The notes beneath the pieces are model-generated. The model was not told where the DNA came from, ran no database searches, and worked only from the letters and a program-made list of their open reading frames with translations. From an uncultured Lachnospiraceae bacterium (lineage in GTDB: Bacteria > Bacillota > Clostridia > Lachnospirales > Lachnospiraceae): a stretch of DNA of 64,000 nt. The translations under genes were made by a program, and so were the position numbers. Below, piece by piece: positions 62,041 to 64,000 of the stretch (the first letter of the stretch is position 1; the number at the start of each line of letters is the position of its first letter). The stretch is taken from positions 186,001-250,000 of the forward strand of contig CADBEN010000001.1 in NCBI GenBank assembly GCA_902793685.1, in the 5' to 3' direction.

Positions 62041-62787
62041 TTACTCTGAAAGATCAGGATCCGCTTCCAGCGTCCGCAGGAATTTGCGGTCGGCTTTGGT
62101 AAATTCGACCTTGGCAAAGAGATCCGGCCGCCGCTCCATCGTCCGCAGCAGCGACTGGTCCCTCCGCCAGCGGTCCACCTTCCCGTGGTCTCCGGAAAGC
62201 AGGACCGGCGGGACCCGGAGCCCTTCATATACCTCCGGCCGCGTGTACTGCGGATACTCGAGGAGCGAGCCCTCGAAGGATTCCGTCTCCCCGCTCTCGC
62301 TGTTGGACAGAACGCCGGGCACCATGCGGCTGATGGCGTCGACCATGACCATGGCCGGCAGTTCCCCGCCGGTCAGGACGTAGTCGCCGATCGACCAGCT
62401 CTCCGCGTGCAGAAGTTCCAGGGCCCGCTCATCCACACCCTCATAATGACCGCAGAGGATCACCAGCTCCTCTTCCTTCGCGAAAGCCTTCGCCGCCGCC
62501 TGGTCAAAGAGACGCCCGGCCGGCGAGGTGTAGATGACCCGGGGCGTGGTCCCGGTGCGCTCACAGACAGCGCGGTACGCCCTGAGGATCGGATCCGCCT
62601 GCATCAGCATGCCGGCGCCGCCGCCGTAGGGATAATCGTCCACGTGCCCGTGCTTTTCTGTGGTGTAATCCCGGATGTTGTCCGCGTCCACCGTCAGGAA
62701 ACCGTCCTTCTGGGCGCGGCCGATGATGCTGGTGGCGAGACCGGTCAGCACCATCTCCGGGAAAAGAGTCAGAATATGGAAATGCAT
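62041..62787 (-). CDS. trmD: tRNA (guanine37-N1)-methyltransferase
   Basis: 248 aa knotted SPOUT methyltransferase that forms m1G37 and prevents frameshifting. YPYGGGAGMLMQADP, LCGHYEGVDERALE and SIGDYVLTGGELPAMVMVDA (in part) are diagnostic. ATG overlaps the rimM stop by one base, with GAGGGA 8 nt upstream. Confidence 0.97.
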   Translation of the reverse strand: MHFHILTLFPEMVLTGLATSIIGRAQKDGFLTVDADNIRDYTTEKHGHVDDYPYGGGAGMLMQADPILRAYRAVCERTGTTPRVIYTSPAGRLFDQAAAKAFAKEEELVILCGHYEGVDERALELLHAESWSIGDYVLTGGELPAMVMVDAISRMVPGVLSNSESGETESFEGSLLEYPQYTRPEVYEGLRVPPVLLSGDHGKVDRWRRDQSLLRTMERRPDLFAKVEFTKADRKFLRTLEADPDLSE

Positions 62788-63326
62788 CACAAAAGTCCCT
62801 CCATCAGATGGATCAGGATCTCGCCTGCCTCGAGGCGGACCTCCTTCACACAGTCCGGAATGTAGGGAAGAAGGACCTCGTTCCCGTTCTTCTGCTTCAC
62901 GGTGATCACATGGTTCGCGCCGGTGGGCCAGATGTCCTTCACCGTGCCCAGTTCCACGCCTTCCTCCGTGACGACCCTGAGTCCCAGGAGATCGGCGATG
63001 TAGTACTCGCCCTCCTCCAGCGGGATCGCGTGTTCACGGTCCACCCAGAGTTCCATGCCGCGGAGCTTCTGCATGTCCTCCGGGGTATCGATCCCCCGGA
63101 ATTTGCAGATCGCCATACCGTTGGAAAAGCGGACGGACTGAAGTTCCAGGACCCGTTCCACGCCGGCATTGCCCGGGCGCAGCACAGTCCCGCTCTTCGG
63201 GAAGCGTCCGGTGACTGTCTTCAGGCTGCGGAACCGCTCCGGGTCGTCGGAGGTGATGAACACCTTTGCCTCCCCGCGGATCCCGTGCACTGAACTGATA
63301 ACACCGACTCTGAACTCTTCTGTCAT
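62787..63326 (-). CDS. rimM: Ribosome maturation factor RimM
   Basis: 179 aa. N-terminal RimM domain (VGVISSVHGIRGEAKV) and C-terminal PRC-barrel (YYIADLLGLRVVTEEG). It helps mature the 30S head. Start at the ATG with GAGG 4 nt upstream, the in-frame extension of 14 codons reaching back into the hairpin at 63355. Confidence 0.96.
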   Translation of the reverse strand: MTEEFRVGVISSVHGIRGEAKVFITSDDPERFRSLKTVTGRFPKSGTVLRPGNAGVERVLELQSVRFSNGMAICKFRGIDTPEDMQKLRGMELWVDREHAIPLEEGEYYIADLLGLRVVTEEGVELGTVKDIWPTGANHVITVKQKNGNEVLLPYIPDCVKEVRLEAGEILIHLMEGLL

Positions 63327-63354
63327 AATTCCTCTCTGCCTTATGTGGATCAAA

Positions 63355-63376
63355 GGGGCGGCCCGCAAGCCGCCCC
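63355..63376 (-). terminator. Hairpin between khpA and rimM
   Basis: GGGGCGGC (63355-63362) with its complement at 63369-63376, loop 6 nt, then TTTGATCC on the minus strand. A partial terminator that may lower rimM-trmD expression below rpsP. Confidence 0.55.
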
Positions 63377-63432
63377 CGTTTATCTGTAGCTTTTTCCGGC
63401 CGGAGAACAGACTCCGTACCGGAAAATACAGG

Positions 63433-63660
63433 TCACTCGATCTCGACGATGACCTTCTTTTCCGACTGCACGGATGCCGCCTTCACCACGGAACGGATCG
63501 CTCTCGCGATCTTTCCGGATTTGCCGATGACCTTGCCCATATCAGTCGGAGCCACGGAAAGCTCGACAACGATCGCGTCTTCCCGTTCCGTCTCTTTGAC
63601 GGAAACCTGGTCAGGATGATCCACCAGGGCTCTTGCAATGACCTCTACAAGCTCCTTCAT
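63433..63660 (-). CDS. khpA: KH-domain RNA-binding protein KhpA
   Basis: 75 aa single KH domain with the GxxG loop in VIGKSGK (G46-G49). Firmicutes KhpA pairs with KhpB to bind sRNAs and mRNAs and affects cell division. Invariably found between rpsP and rimM. Fourteen nt after rpsP. Confidence 0.94.
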   Translation of the reverse strand: MKELVEVIARALVDHPDQVSVKETEREDAIVVELSVAPTDMGKVIGKSGKIARAIRSVVKAASVQSEKKVIVEIE

Positions 63661-63674
63661 AGACCGGCACCTGA

Positions 63675-63920
63675 TTACTTCGTGATACCGGCGATCGCAA
63701 GGAGCTTCGCAACGCGGTCAGTGGGCTGAACGCCGTTTGCGAGCCACTTTCTGGTCTCTTCTTCGTTGAACTGAATGACGCTCGGATCCTTGGTCGGATC
63801 ATAGGTGCCGACTTCCGCGATGAATCTTCCGTCTCTGGGAGATCTCTCATCCGCAACAACAACTCTGTAGAAGGGTGCCTTCTTCTGTCCCATTCTTCTC
63901 AGTCTCATCTTAACAGCCAT
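63675..63920 (-). CDS. rpsP: Small ribosomal subunit protein bS16
   Basis: 81 aa, full length, [19 protein letters not shown] to the C-terminus. AGGAGG is 9 nt upstream of the ATG. It heads the operon in the window. The last 80 nt (63921-64000) hold no gene; GCAG/CTGC around AAAA near 63978 could be part of an upstream (ffh-side) terminator, and no clear promoter is seen. Confidence 0.97.
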   Translation of the reverse strand: MAVKMRLRRMGQKKAPFYRVVVADERSPRDGRFIAEVGTYDPTKDPSVIQFNEEETRKWLANGVQPTDRVAKLLAIAGITK

Positions 63921-64000
63921 TTCTTTTTTCCTCCTGATTATTATTATCAATCTTGATTCTGATCTATCTCAACGCAGTTTTCTGCACTGATGTCCTGTGA

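Overview
The window is 64 kb of chromosomal housekeeping DNA from a GC-rich low-GC-phylum bacterium, most likely a Lachnospiraceae-type Clostridium (inference). Supporting features are consistently strong AGGAGG ribosome-binding sites, Firmicutes gene orders (rpsP-khpA-rimM-trmD-rplS-lepB-rbgA-rnhB; sepF-ylmH-lspA-rluD; radC-mreCD-mrdA-rodA), Lachnospiraceae-style solute-binding lipoproteins with Ala/Glu/Thr linkers, an enlarged PBP2, and a long divergent PRPP synthetase. I found no tRNA or rRNA genes, insertion sequences, prophage or CRISPR. Sixty-one protein genes are called. All but three (argG, fumC, prs) lie on the minus strand, packed into long operons with 1-14 nt overlaps.

Layout, left to right: (1) 1-2.9 kb, arginine biosynthesis: argB-argD leftward, argG rightward, around an AT-rich control region with two promoters and an ArgR-like box. 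(2) fumC, then a 255-nt imperfect palindrome at a convergent junction. (3) 4.7-10.3 kb, a cytidylate-kinase-like gene and the operon adaptor-yggS-sepF-ylmH-lspA-rluD (cell division and envelope). (4) 10.4-18.9 kb, a small P-loop protein with its own promoter and terminator, then the cell-wall elongation cluster radC-mreC-mreD-mrdA-rodA-mgsA-DD-carboxypeptidase, which lacks mreB and minCDE. (5) 19.0-28.3 kb, proB-miaB-mutS-mutL-miaA-methionine-gamma-lyase-like (mismatch repair and tRNA modification). (6) 28.4-37.9 kb, two flavoproteins, a DUF3783 protein, a HIT protein, an MBOAT/SGNH O-acylation pair, a lipoprotein and a lipid-linked-sugar flippase. (7) 37.9-45.3 kb, phoH-ybeY, rpsU, alaS, an LprI-like protein, rnhA and a beta-CASP RNase-like protein. 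(8) 45.4-51.8 kb, a branched-chain amino acid ABC importer (livFGMHJ) with a second, separately transcribed binding protein. (9) 51.8-56.3 kb, DUF512 radical-SAM-like protein-der-plsY-gpsA. (10) prs, then a second giant palindrome at the other convergent junction. (11) 57.9-64 kb, the rpsP...pgeF ribosome/tRNA operon.

No defence locus or other obviously new multi-gene system is present. The signals most worth checking are the two giant palindromes that occupy both convergent junctions, a histone-H1-like Lys/Ala/Pro tail on argininosuccinate synthase, the missing mreB and min genes, a Glu at the catalytic Asp position of methylglyoxal synthase, and the orphan P-loop and adaptor proteins.
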